A stretch of 64,000 nt of DNA from positions 62,001 through 126,000 of the forward strand of contig NZ_FCNT01000059.1 in NCBI RefSeq assembly GCF_900021155.1. The letters are read 5' to 3'. Made by a program: the position numbers and the translations under genes. The stretch is from Alistipes sp. CHKCI003 (lineage in GTDB: Bacteria > Bacteroidota > Bacteroidia > Bacteroidales > Rikenellaceae). Shown here piece after piece: positions 52,047 to 60,614 of the stretch. Every line of letters begins with the position of its first letter. Within the stretch, counting starts at the first letter, position 1. Below the pieces are notes generated by a model. The model was not told where the DNA came from and ran no database searches. It saw nothing but the letters and a program-made list of their open reading frames with translations.

Positions 52047-52520
52047 ATTATAAATCTTAAAAGAAGACTTCTTGCCGCATTATTTGTTTCTTTGACCGGT
52101 TTCGGTCTCGTCGGATGCGGCGAGTCCGATGAAACCGAGTCTGTTTTTGTCCCGCAGTCCGATCCGAGTGAGGGCGCCCTCACTCGGGCGGCCGACACTC
52201 TTTCCGGTGCCGTTCCGACTTTCGAAGAGGCCGAAGCCTTTTTGCGCGGTCAAGGTTACGATACCTTCTCGCTCGAAGAATACGACGGCTATTTTCTTAT
52301 TGGAAATAGTTGCCTGATTCTTCCATTCGTTTCGATAGCCCGGATCGGTCTGTCCGGTGCGAAATACCGTTTCGCCGGGGTATCGGAATTCGGTCGGTCG
52401 TTTTGCGGGGTATGCAACAGGACGTATGTTCCGGCAGTCGCCGGCAGTTCGCGTTCGGTGCGGAATCAGTATTCGATCCGGTCGAGAATACCGATGAGAG
52501 CGGCGATGGCTACCCCGTAG
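52047..52520 (+). pseudogene. Probable lipoprotein remnant, HEIGH-metallopeptidase-like N-terminus
   Basis: Read from 52047 without an ATG (first codon ATT), the frame gives a convincing lipoprotein signal peptide (INLKRRLLAALFVSLTGFGL then lipobox LVGC) and FEEAEAFLRGQGYDTFSLEEYDGYFLIGN. This resembles the N-terminal part of Bacteroidota secreted metallopeptidases of the HEIGH type. No HExxH active site follows; the frame instead runs over the 3' end of hydF on the other strand. A lost start and a truncated C-terminus suggest decay. A rare ATT start is the alternative. Confidence 0.4.
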
Positions 52521-53644
52521 TTGGTGATCGGAACGGATTGGGCCCGAGCCCGGGCGATGCGGTTGAGCACATGACGCCGGTTGAACATGCAGGCCCCGCA
52601 GTGGATCACGAGGTCGTAGGGGGTGAGGTCGTCCGGAAAATCGGCTCCCGAAATCACGTCGACGCGAAGTTCCGCTCCGATCTTTTTGCGCAGCATCGCT
52701 GGCAGTTTCACCCGGCCGATGTCCTCCGTCCGGGGAGCGTGGGTGCAGGCTTCGGCGATCAGCACGCGCGACGAGGGGGTGAGGCGTCCGATGGCGGCAG
52801 CCCCGTCGGTGAAAGCGTCGATGTCGCCCTTGTAGCGGGCGAAAAGTACGGAGAAGGAGGTGAGCCGCGACGCGGCGGGCTTCTGTCGGTAGACGGCCTC
52901 GAACGCCTGCGAGTCGGTAACGATCAGCTTCGGCGGACGGGCGAGCGCCGCGAGTGCCGCGCTCATGCCCTGCGGCGTGCAACATATCGTCGTACACTCT
53001 TTGTCGAGCAGTTCGCGGATCGTCTGCACCTGCGGCAGAATCAACCTCCCTTTGGGGGCTTGGGCATCCTGCGGCATCACCAGCAGCACGGTATCGCCCT
53101 GTTCGGCCACTCCTGCGGTGATCTCGCGCGGTTCGTCCCGGTGCACTGCGGCAAGCGCTCGCCGCAGCTCTTCGATGCCCTGCCCCGTCGCGGCGCTTAC
53201 GCAGAGGGGGGGCAGGGCGGTGCGCTCCTCGACGGCGCGAGCTGCACGGGCGGGATCGGTCAGCCGGTCGCATTGCGCGAGGACGGCGATGACGGGGATT
53301 TCGCGGGCCCGGAACTGCCCGAGCCAGTCGAGCTCGGCGGCGCAGTCGCCTTCGCCGAAAAGCAGCACGGCGATCTGCGTGCGGTCCGCGGCCCGGAGCG
53401 TCCGCTCGATGCGCTGGGGGCCCAGTGCGCCCGTGTCGTCGAATCCCGGAGTGTCGGTCAGGAGGCAGGCGCCGAGGCCGGGCAGCTCCATCGCCTTCGA
53501 GACGGGGTCGGTCGTGGTGCCCGCAATGTCGGAGACCACGGCGACCGACTGTCCCGTCAGCGCATTGATGAGCGAGGACTTGCCGCTGTTGCAGCGGCCG
53601 AAGAATCCGATGTGCAATCGTTCGGATGCGGGTGTATCGTTCAT
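52466..53644 (-). CDS. hydF: [FeFe]-hydrogenase maturation GTPase HydF
   Basis: HydF is the scaffold on which the 2Fe part of the H-cluster is built before transfer to HydA. The 392-residue protein has the GTPase P-loop GRCNSGKS (residues 16-23), DIAGTTTDP and DTPGFDD, and the C-terminal metal-site motif C300-T-H302 with H348-C349-x2-C352. All are intact. It is last in the order hydA-hydE-hydG-hydF but is separated from hydG by 313 bases. Confidence 0.96.
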   Translation of the reverse strand: MNDTPASERLHIGFFGRCNSGKSSLINALTGQSVAVVSDIAGTTTDPVSKAMELPGLGACLLTDTPGFDDTGALGPQRIERTLRAADRTQIAVLLFGEGDCAAELDWLGQFRAREIPVIAVLAQCDRLTDPARAARAVEERTALPPLCVSAATGQGIEELRRALAAVHRDEPREITAGVAEQGDTVLLVMPQDAQAPKGRLILPQVQTIRELLDKECTTICCTPQGMSAALAALARPPKLIVTDSQAFEAVYRQKPAASRLTSFSVLFARYKGDIDAFTDGAAAIGRLTPSSRVLIAEACTHAPRTEDIGRVKLPAMLRKKIGAELRVDVISGADFPDDLTPYDLVIHCGACMFNRRHVLNRIARARAQSVPITNYGVAIAALIGILDRIEY

Positions 53645-53957
53645 GTCGTCGTATATTTGCGGGTCGAAGGAGGGGGATTCCTGCCTCGCCCCGGTCGGTA
53701 ATGGCTCTCTTTTTATCGTTCCGTGTTCGGCGGCGGCCGATCTGCGTCCCGGTATTCGCGCTTTTCCGTTCGGACGATCTGCGGGAAAACCCGGCCGGTG
53801 CGGCTTGTCGGAACGTCTCCTTTTCGGCTTTCGTTTTCCCTCTGCGGCGATCGTCGTGTAACCTCGCCGCTGTACCCGTCTCGGCGAATGAGCGGGGCGG
53901 CGGACGGCCGGGGCGTTCGAAATCGCGTCGATCGCATGACGGCGTTTCCGCGGATCC
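53645..53957. other. Gap between hydG and hydF, no gene seen
   Basis: These 313 GC-rich bases hold no convincing gene, promoter box or terminator. It is unusually long for a gap within a functional gene set. Confidence 0.5.
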
Positions 53958-55376
53958 TCAGAAGCGGAAGTCGCGCTTGCCGCCTGCGATCTCGCGGAGG
54001 CGTTCGGCCGTGATGCGGCGGATCTTCTCGGTGGGGATCAGGGGCACTTCGCGGGCGATGAGGCGTTCGCCCAGCACGCGCGTGCGGGGCGAAGCATAGT
54101 CTTCGAGGTATTCGCGCAGGGTCATCAGCGCATTCGGTCCGCAGCAGTCGGCGATCTTGCCGCTCTTGACGAGCGACATGAAGCGGTCGCCCGTGCGTCC
54201 CTCGCGGTAACAGGCCGTGCAGAAGCTGGGGATGTAGCCCAGTTCGAGCAGCCACGCCACCACCTCGTCGAGCGTGCGCGTGTCCGAGACGTCGAACTGC
54301 GCCGACTCCTCGGCGTCCTCCTCGCCTTCGGCATAGCCGCCGACGCTCGTGCGCGAGCCTCCGCTGAGCTGCGAGATGCCCACGTCGAGCACCAGCTCGC
54401 GCGAACGTTTCGATTCGCGCGTCGAGACGATCATCCCCGTGTAGGGTACGGCCAGACGCAGCACGGCCACGATGCGGCGGAACACTTCGTCCGTAACGGC
54501 GTCGGGGAAGTCCGCGGGGTCGATGTCGTCCGCAGGACGGATGCGCGGGACGCTGATCGTGTGCGGCCCCACGCCGTAGCGGGCTTCGAGGTGCTCGGCG
54601 TGCATCAGCAGGCCGACGAAGTCGTAGCGATAGTTCGTCAGACCGAACAGCGCGCCGATGCCGACATCGTCGATCCCGCCCTGCATGGCGCGGTCCATCG
54701 CCTCGGTGTGGTAGGCCCAATCGCTTTTGGGGCCGGTGGGGTGGAGCGCTTCGTAGGCCGCGCGGCGGTAGGTTTCCTCGAAGAGGATGTAGGTGCCGAT
54801 GCCGGCGTCGTGCAGCCGTTTGTAGTTTTCGACGGTCGTAGCCGCGATGTTGATGTTCACGCGGCGGATCGCGCCGTTGCGATGGCGGATCGAATAAATC
54901 GTGTCGATGGATTCGAGGATGTACTCGATCGGATTTTTCGTGGGGTGTTCGCCCGCTTCGACGGCCAGTCGCTTGTGGCCCATGTCCTGCAAAGCCGTTA
55001 CCTCGCGGCGGATTTCGTCCTGCGTCAGCTTGCGGCGCGGGATGGTGCGGTTCTTGGCGTGATAGGGGCAGTAGACGCAGCCGTTCACGCAGTAGTTCGA
55101 AAGGTAGAGCGGGGCGAACATCACGATGCGGTTGCCGTAGAGGCGCCGCTTGAGCTCGCGTGCGAGCGCGAACATGCGCTCCGTCAGCTCGGGACGGTCG
55201 CATTCGAGCAGCACGGCCGCCTCGCGGTGGCCGAGGCCCCGGCCTTCGGCGGCCTTGTCGAGAATCTCGGACACGAGCGCTTCGTCGTTGCGGTTGCGGG
55301 CGGCATATTCCAGCGTCCGGCCGATCTCTGCGTCGTCGATGAACTCGGCGGCTTTGTCTGAATCTGTGCGATACAT
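53958..55376 (-). CDS. hydG: [FeFe]-hydrogenase maturase HydG
   Basis: HydG is a radical-SAM tyrosine lyase that supplies CO and cyanide ligands for the H-cluster. The start is taken at MYRTDSDKAA (55376). The 472-residue protein has the radical-SAM cluster motif C96-x3-C100-x2-C103 (YCVNGCVYCPYH) and the C-terminal cluster motif C386-x2-C389-x22-C412 (FCTACYREGRTG...CCGPNAL), which distinguishes it from ThiH. Both are intact. It lies 180 bases after hydE. Confidence 0.96.
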   Translation of the reverse strand: MYRTDSDKAAEFIDDAEIGRTLEYAARNRNDEALVSEILDKAAEGRGLGHREAAVLLECDRPELTERMFALARELKRRLYGNRIVMFAPLYLSNYCVNGCVYCPYHAKNRTIPRRKLTQDEIRREVTALQDMGHKRLAVEAGEHPTKNPIEYILESIDTIYSIRHRNGAIRRVNINIAATTVENYKRLHDAGIGTYILFEETYRRAAYEALHPTGPKSDWAYHTEAMDRAMQGGIDDVGIGALFGLTNYRYDFVGLLMHAEHLEARYGVGPHTISVPRIRPADDIDPADFPDAVTDEVFRRIVAVLRLAVPYTGMIVSTRESKRSRELVLDVGISQLSGGSRTSVGGYAEGEEDAEESAQFDVSDTRTLDEVVAWLLELGYIPSFCTACYREGRTGDRFMSLVKSGKIADCCGPNALMTLREYLEDYASPRTRVLGERLIAREVPLIPTEKIRRITAERLREIAGGKRDFRF

Positions 55377-55556
55377 GGTATGCTTTTTTCTTTCGTTATT
55401 CGGTCTCTGCATGCGAATTTGTCCGGACGGCCGGTAGTGCCGGCCGCGTGCCGTGCCGTGTCTTCGGCGCGCGGACCGAACGACGCCGACGCGGCGAACG
55501 AGGACCGCGGCCGGGGCGTCCGGCGGGGCGAAGTCGCATGGTGTCGTCCGTTCTAT

Positions 55557-56597
55557 TCATTCTTCGTAGTCGCCGCGCGCATAGTCGATGCGGTAGCCGA
55601 CGGAGGCGAGCTCCCGTTCGAGTGCGGCCAAACCCTCGGCGGCTTCGCAGCCGAAGGCGGCTTTGTGTTCGTAGATGGCGTATTTGGCCCGCTGGGCCGC
55701 AGGCGAGAGGTTGGGCATCACGACGTTCGCTCCCGAGAGGATACCCAGACGGCGTCCCTCGGGCGAGAGGGTCGCCAGCGCCGTGGTCGCGGGTATGAGT
55801 GCCGCGGGCCGCATCAGGCGCAGGATGGCCAGCAGCAGCAGCGTGAGCCGCAGCGATCCGGCCGGCGCATGCCCCAGCGGCGTGTCGCCGTGGGGCAGAA
55901 AAGGTCCGATTCCGATCATCTGAGGCCGCAGCCGTTCGATCAGCAGCAGGTCTTCGACCAGCGTCCCGATCGTTTGGCCCGGCACGCCGACCATCATGCC
56001 CGTCCCGGTTTGATAGCCGATGCGGCGGAGGGTTTCGAGACAGGCGAGGCGCCGCGCATGGGACATCTCGGCGGGATGGAGCGCCGCATAAAGTTGCGGG
56101 TCGGCCGTCTCGTGGCGCAGCAGGTAGCGCGTGGCACCGGCCCGGAAGAGCGCTTCGTAGGAGGCTACGCTCCGTTCGCCCAGCGAGAGCGTGATGGCGC
56201 AGTCGGACCAGCGGCGGCGGATTTCGGCGACCAGCGCCGTGAGCGTGCCGTCGTCCCATGCGGGGTCTTCGCCCCCTTGCAGGACGAAGGTGCGAAATCC
56301 GAGTCCGTAGCCTGTCCGGCAGCAATCGAGAATCGTCTCCGGCGTGAGCCGGTAGCGCTCGGCGCGGCGGTTGCTGCGGCGGATGCCGCAGTAGCGGCAG
56401 TCGTTGCGGCACCGGCTGCCGATCTCGACGAGACCGCGGACGTAGATGCCGTTGCCGAATCGGGCGCGGGCCGTTTCTGCGGCCGCGGCCCGCAAATAGC
56501 CGAACGTCTCCTCGTCGCAGGCTTCGAGCAGCCTGCGGTACTCTTCGGGACGGAGCGTATGCTCGCGCCGCAGACGTTCGGCCAGCTCTCTCGTCAT
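55557..56597 (-). CDS. hydE: [FeFe]-hydrogenase maturase HydE
   Basis: HydE is the radical-SAM enzyme that helps assemble the H-cluster bridging group. The start is taken at MTRELAERLRREH (56597). The 346-residue protein has the radical-SAM motif C63-x3-C67-x2-C70 (SRCRNDCRYCGIR), FRTFVLQGGEDP, and MMVGVPGQTIGTLVEDL. The frame is open further upstream but overlaps hydA. It starts 20 bases after the hydA stop, consistent with one transcript. Confidence 0.95.
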   Translation of the reverse strand: MTRELAERLRREHTLRPEEYRRLLEACDEETFGYLRAAAAETARARFGNGIYVRGLVEIGSRCRNDCRYCGIRRSNRRAERYRLTPETILDCCRTGYGLGFRTFVLQGGEDPAWDDGTLTALVAEIRRRWSDCAITLSLGERSVASYEALFRAGATRYLLRHETADPQLYAALHPAEMSHARRLACLETLRRIGYQTGTGMMVGVPGQTIGTLVEDLLLIERLRPQMIGIGPFLPHGDTPLGHAPAGSLRLTLLLLAILRLMRPAALIPATTALATLSPEGRRLGILSGANVVMPNLSPAAQRAKYAIYEHKAAFGCEAAEGLAALERELASVGYRIDYARGDYEE

Positions 56598-56617
56598 AAG
56601 CCCTCTTCTGCGGTGGG

Positions 56618-58060
56618 TTATCTTTTGGCCAGCTCTCTGTTGAACTGTATTTTGCCTTGATCGTAGGCGATGTGGGTGCACGGCCCCGAGATGCAGCCTC
56701 CCTCGCAGGCCATCACCTCGATGAACTGGGCGGGCGCCTTGCCCGTTTTGCCGTATGCCTTCAGCAGGTTGACGTTCTTTTTGGTGAGGTTCGCTACCTG
56801 CAAGCCTGCGAATTGCAGTTTGCCGTCGACATGGGCCTGCACGGCCGCCATCACGCCGCCGTTCTGTCCGAAGCCGTGGGCCGTGCGGATCGAGGTGAAG
56901 GCCATTTCGTAGGTCTGCGCTTCGCTGAACTCGATGCCCAGTCCGCTCAATACGGAGTGGATCTCCTCGAAGGTCATCACGTAGTCCACGCACTCGTCGC
57001 GGCGGGCCTCCTTGCGTTTGGCGATGCAGGGGCCGATGAATACCACCTTGGTGTCGGGATGCTTGCGGCGGGCGATGCGGGCCGCATAGTACATGGGCGA
57101 GCCGGTCGAAGAGATGTATTTTTTGAGATCGGGGGCGTGTTTCTCGGCCATTTCGATGTAGGACGGACAGCACGACGTGGTCATGAAAGGCTGCCCCTCG
57201 GCCAGTTTCTCGGCCAGCTCCTCGCTCTCGTGGGAAATGGTGTCCATCGCCCCCTGAGCCACCTCGATCACGTCGGTGAAGCCGATCGCTTTGACCGCGC
57301 CGTAGAACTGTTCGACGGGGACCTTGTACTGCGAGAGGATCGACGGCGCGACGATGGCCACGAGCTTCTCGCCGCGGCGGATGCTTTGCAGCACGTCGAA
57401 GACCTGCGAAATTTCGAAAATGGCACCGAAGGGGCAGCTGTTGAGGCATTTGCCGCAGTAGATGCACTTGCTCTCGTCGATGTGCTCCACGCCGTGCTCG
57501 TCCTTGGAGATGGCCTGCACGGGACACGCCTCCTCGCACGGAACGGGGATGTAGACGATCGCGTGGTAGGGACAACTGTTGTGGCAGATGCCGCAGCTCA
57601 CGCAAAGGCTGTGGTCGATGCGGGCCTGACCGGTCTCCTTGTTGAAGTCGATCGCGTTCTTCGGACAGTTGAGCGCGCAGGCGCGAGCCACGCAGCCGCG
57701 GCAGAGGTTCGAGATGTCGTAGTTGATCCTTACGCACGACGAACAGGCCTCGTCGATCACGCACATGATGTTCTCCTTGAGGTTCCGGTCGCGTTCGAGC
57801 GCACGGCGCGCATAGTCCGACAAGGGTGTCAGTTCGTCGGTTTCGTCGGTCATGTCGTAGCCCAGCAGGGGCAGCGATTTGTATTTCCAGACGGCGCGCT
57901 CCTTGTGGATGCAGCAGCGCCCCTTGGGCTGGGCGTTGCGCGGACTGAGTTCGAGCGGCAGGCGGTCGATCTTTGCGACCAACTGGTCCTCTTTCCAGAG
58001 TTCGATGAGTTTCGTCAGTAGTTTCTGACGAACGATCATCACGTTATTTTTGATGGCCAT
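56618..58060 (-). CDS. hydA: [FeFe]-hydrogenase, monomeric, probable group B
   Basis: This catalytic hydrogenase reduces protons with electrons from ferredoxin to make H2 during fermentation. The 480-residue start is at MAIKNNVMIV (58060). N-terminal Cys-rich regions for several 4Fe-4S clusters (NLCRGCVARACALNCP, CVSCGICHNSCP, CIYCGKCLNSCP) precede the H-cluster domain with TSCCPSY (295-301), GPCIAKRKEA (343-352) and MACEGGCISGPC (450-461). These motifs differ from group A (MPCxxKxxE, GGCxxGGG) and fit group B. A consensus promoter lies 26 bases upstream, and all maturases follow. Confidence 0.92.
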   Translation of the reverse strand: MAIKNNVMIVRQKLLTKLIELWKEDQLVAKIDRLPLELSPRNAQPKGRCCIHKERAVWKYKSLPLLGYDMTDETDELTPLSDYARRALERDRNLKENIMCVIDEACSSCVRINYDISNLCRGCVARACALNCPKNAIDFNKETGQARIDHSLCVSCGICHNSCPYHAIVYIPVPCEEACPVQAISKDEHGVEHIDESKCIYCGKCLNSCPFGAIFEISQVFDVLQSIRRGEKLVAIVAPSILSQYKVPVEQFYGAVKAIGFTDVIEVAQGAMDTISHESEELAEKLAEGQPFMTTSCCPSYIEMAEKHAPDLKKYISSTGSPMYYAARIARRKHPDTKVVFIGPCIAKRKEARRDECVDYVMTFEEIHSVLSGLGIEFSEAQTYEMAFTSIRTAHGFGQNGGVMAAVQAHVDGKLQFAGLQVANLTKKNVNLLKAYGKTGKAPAQFIEVMACEGGCISGPCTHIAYDQGKIQFNRELAKR

Positions 58061-58085
58061 AATTTGTTGGTTCGGGTTACGCCGG

Positions 58086-58117
58086 CAAAGATAAGGGTTT
58101 ATCGGCCTTCGGACAAA
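58086..58117 (-). promoter_or_regulatory. Promoter for hydA and the maturases
   Basis: On the minus strand, TTTG (58117-58114), a 20-base spacer, and TATCTTTG (58093-58086), 25 bases before the hydA start: a near-consensus promoter. Confidence 0.8.
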
Positions 58118-58297
58118 GATTCTGCTGGGAAAATGAAACCAAATCGGCGAAAAATGTTTCGAACCGTTCGAAAAAGAGCCGTCGTTCGCTATGGTCCGTA
58201 GTTTCCGGTCGCAGACGGCGTACGTTCTGCGGGAGCCTTGTCCGCAGAGGCCGGACGGTCGTGGGGGATGGCATTTTTTTTGACGTTCCGCACCCCG

Positions 58298-59818
58298 ATG
58301 ACCAGTCTGCGCGAACATATCCGGCAGAGCCGCGGCTACAAATGGTGGATTCTGGGCCTCGTCATGCTCGGAACGTTCATGGCCGTGCTCGACGTAACGG
58401 TGGTCAACGTCGGGCTGCCCGCGATCATGTCGTCGTTCGGGATCGGCATCTCGACGGCCGAATGGGTCGTTACGGCCTACATGATTACGATGACCGTCAT
58501 GCTGCCGTCGGCCGGATGGTTCGCCGACCGCTACGGAAACAGGCGCGTATATGTCGTGGGCCTGCTGCTCTTCACGTTCGGATCATGGCTCTGCGGCCGC
58601 GCTTCGAGCGATGTGTTTCTGATCTCGGCACGGGCCGTGCAGGGATTCGGGAGCGGCATCATCCAGTCGCTCGGCCTTGCGATCGTAACCCGCGAGTTCC
58701 GCCCCGAGGAGCGCGGTCTCGCACTCGGACTGTGGGCGATGGCCGCTGCGGCGTCGATTTCGTTCGGGCCCCTGCTGGGTGGCTATCTGGTCGACGCCTA
58801 CAGCTGGCACAAGATTTTCGATGTCAACGTGCCGGTCGGCCTCGCGGCCGTGCTGCTGTCGATGGCCATCCAGAAGGAGTGGAAAAGCCCGTCGGAGCCT
58901 CCTTTCGACTGGAAAGGATTTCTGTCGGTCGTCTTCTTCATGCCCCTGACCATATATGCGCTGGCCCGCGGAAACTCTCCGACCAATCCCCGCGGCTGGG
59001 CTTCTCCCGAGGTCGTCGTCTGTTTCGCCGCAGCGGCTACCGCGTTCGCGTTTTTCGTCGTTACGGAGTTGAGAAATCCTGCGCCGCTGTTGCGGATCAG
59101 ATTGTTGGGGGAGCGCAACTTCGGGATTTCGATGGCGGTGCTGACCCTCTTTTCGGTCGGGATGCTCGGCGGAACGTATCTGTTGCCACTCTACATGCAG
59201 CGGGGCTTGGGCTATTCGGCGCTGATGGCCGGAAGCGTCTTCCTGCCCGTAGGGCTCATCCAAGGCGTGCTTTCGGCGGTTTCGGGATACCTTACACGTT
59301 ACGTCAAACCTCTGATTCTCGCGGCACTGGGTATTTTGCTGCTGGCGCTCAGCTTCTACCTTGCCAGCCGCTTCACGCTCCATACCACCCACCGGCATAT
59401 TCTTTTCGTGCTCTACATCCGCGGTTTCGGCATGGGCCTCACTTTCGCGCCGCTCAACCTCTTTTCCCTGCACAACCTCGCGCAGCGCGACATGGCCGCC
59501 GCCGCAGGCATTTCGAACAGCATCAAACAACTCGCCGGCAGCTTCGGCATTGCGGTGCTGACGGCCGTTCTCTCTTCGCGGACGGCCTATCATACGGTCC
59601 ATGAAGAGGTCTCTTCGGCCCAGACCTATGTGGAAGGGATTACGGATGCGCTGGGGATCGTGGTCTGGGTAACGCTCGCTGCGGTGCTGCCGCTCATATG
59701 GGTGTTTCGCAGGAAAAGGAAAAAAACGGATGCGGAAGAGACTGCCGCGGCCGGTTCCGGCGTTTCGGAAGCTGCCCGTGCGCAGCGGAGCCGCGCTGGG
59801 GACGGACAGTCGGGTTGA
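58298..59818 (+). CDS. MFS drug:H+ antiporter, DHA2/EmrB type
   Basis: This 506-residue protein with about 14 hydrophobic segments is a proton-driven exporter of the EmrB/QacA group. Diagnostic blocks are GTFMAVLDVTVVNVGLPAI in helix 1, the motif-A loop ADRYGNRRVYVVG, and ARAVQGFGSGIIQSLG. The start at 58298 gives a normal short cytoplasmic lead; in-frame ATGs lie 30 and 60 bases upstream. No EmrA-like partner gene is adjacent. The natural substrate is unknown. Confidence 0.88.
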   Translation: MTSLREHIRQSRGYKWWILGLVMLGTFMAVLDVTVVNVGLPAIMSSFGIGISTAEWVVTAYMITMTVMLPSAGWFADRYGNRRVYVVGLLLFTFGSWLCGRASSDVFLISARAVQGFGSGIIQSLGLAIVTREFRPEERGLALGLWAMAAAASISFGPLLGGYLVDAYSWHKIFDVNVPVGLAAVLLSMAIQKEWKSPSEPPFDWKGFLSVVFFMPLTIYALARGNSPTNPRGWASPEVVVCFAAAATAFAFFVVTELRNPAPLLRIRLLGERNFGISMAVLTLFSVGMLGGTYLLPLYMQRGLGYSALMAGSVFLPVGLIQGVLSAVSGYLTRYVKPLILAALGILLLALSFYLASRFTLHTTHRHILFVLYIRGFGMGLTFAPLNLFSLHNLAQRDMAAAAGISNSIKQLAGSFGIAVLTAVLSSRTAYHTVHEEVSSAQTYVEGITDALGIVVWVTLAAVLPLIWVFRRKRKKTDAEETAAAGSGVSEAARAQRSRAGDGQSG

Positions 59819-59926
59819 GAAACCGCATGTCGTGCGACCTTTACGCGGGCCGGCGGACGTGAACTGCTCCCGCGACCGGGAAAAACGCCGGCGATCCGCC
59901 TCCGTGCAGACCGCCGGCGTTTCGTG

Positions 59927-60000
59927 TGGGCCCAGAGGGGCATGATCCCACGACCTTCGGATTATGAGTCCGCTGCTCTGACCGACTGAGCTATGGGCCC
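59927..60000 (-). tRNA. tRNA with CAU anticodon (Met elongator or Ile2), atypical T-arm
   Basis: The acceptor stem GGGCCCA/TGGGCCC pairs perfectly over 7 bp and the anticodon loop is CTCATAA. It lacks the three G-C pairs of initiator tRNA. The T-loop reads ATCATGC rather than TTCRANY, position 50-64 is U-U and 27-43 is G-A. CCA is not encoded. Whether C34 is modified to lysidine (Ile) cannot be seen. Confidence 0.88.
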
Positions 60001-60087
60001 GTCTGCGGCGGGGCCGCATTGCGAGTGCACAAAAGTAGCCATTTACGCGGGATTTGCAAAAAATATCGGGAAAAAACTCGGGGCGGA

Positions 60088-60117
60088 TTGCAAATTGGAT
60101 TTTATTTGTTACCTTTG
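60088..60117 (+). promoter_or_regulatory. Promoter for rpmE2
   Basis: TTG (60088-60090), a 19-base spacer, and TACCTTTG (60110-60117), 35 bases before the ATG at 60153. Confidence 0.75.
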
Positions 60118-60152
60118 CGCCACGATTAGTACTAATTAACAAAAACAAACGA

Positions 60153-60419
60153 ATGAAAAAAGGTATTCATCCCGAGAATTATCGTTTAGTGGCGTTCAAG
60201 GACATGTCCAACGACCACGTGTTTTTGTGCCGGTCCGCCGTTTCGACAAAAGAGACCATCGAAGTGAACGGCGAAACCTATCCCGTGTATAAGATGGAAA
60301 TTTCCAACACCTCCCACCCGTTCTATACGGGCAAGATGAAGTTGGTTGACACCGCCGGTCGCGTCGATAAGTTTATGAGCCGCTACGCAAAACGCTACGA
60401 CAAGAAAGCGGCCAAATAG
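60153..60419 (+). CDS. rpmE2: 50S ribosomal protein L31, type B
   Basis: The 88-residue protein begins MKKGIHPENYRLVAFKDMSNDHVFLCRSA and contains NTSHPFYTGKMKLVDTAGRVDKFMSRY, the type-B L31 signature without the zinc-binding CxxC of type A. The start at 60153 is chosen because the promoter lies inside the longer open frame. A clean terminator follows 24 bases after the stop. Confidence 0.95.
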   Translation: MKKGIHPENYRLVAFKDMSNDHVFLCRSAVSTKETIEVNGETYPVYKMEISNTSHPFYTGKMKLVDTAGRVDKFMSRYAKRYDKKAAK

Positions 60420-60443
60420 GGTCCGCGTGCTCGGAAACGGAAC

Positions 60444-60466
60444 AAGGAAGCCCGAAAGGCTTCCTT
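60444..60466 (+). terminator. rpmE2 terminator
   Basis: AAGGAAGCC (60444-60452) pairs with GGCTTCCTT (60458-60466) around CGAAA, followed by a T-rich stretch. Confidence 0.8.
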
Positions 60467-60614
60467 TCGTTTTATTCCTTCGCAATCGTCGTTCCCTGCG
60501 GTCGATTTTCTGGGAGGGGCGGAGCGCCCGCCCGCATTTGCGGGCGTGGAGAGCGGAAACGGGCGAATCGCGGACCGGAATACGGGATTCGGAAACTTTA
60601 CGTTGTTTTTTGAA

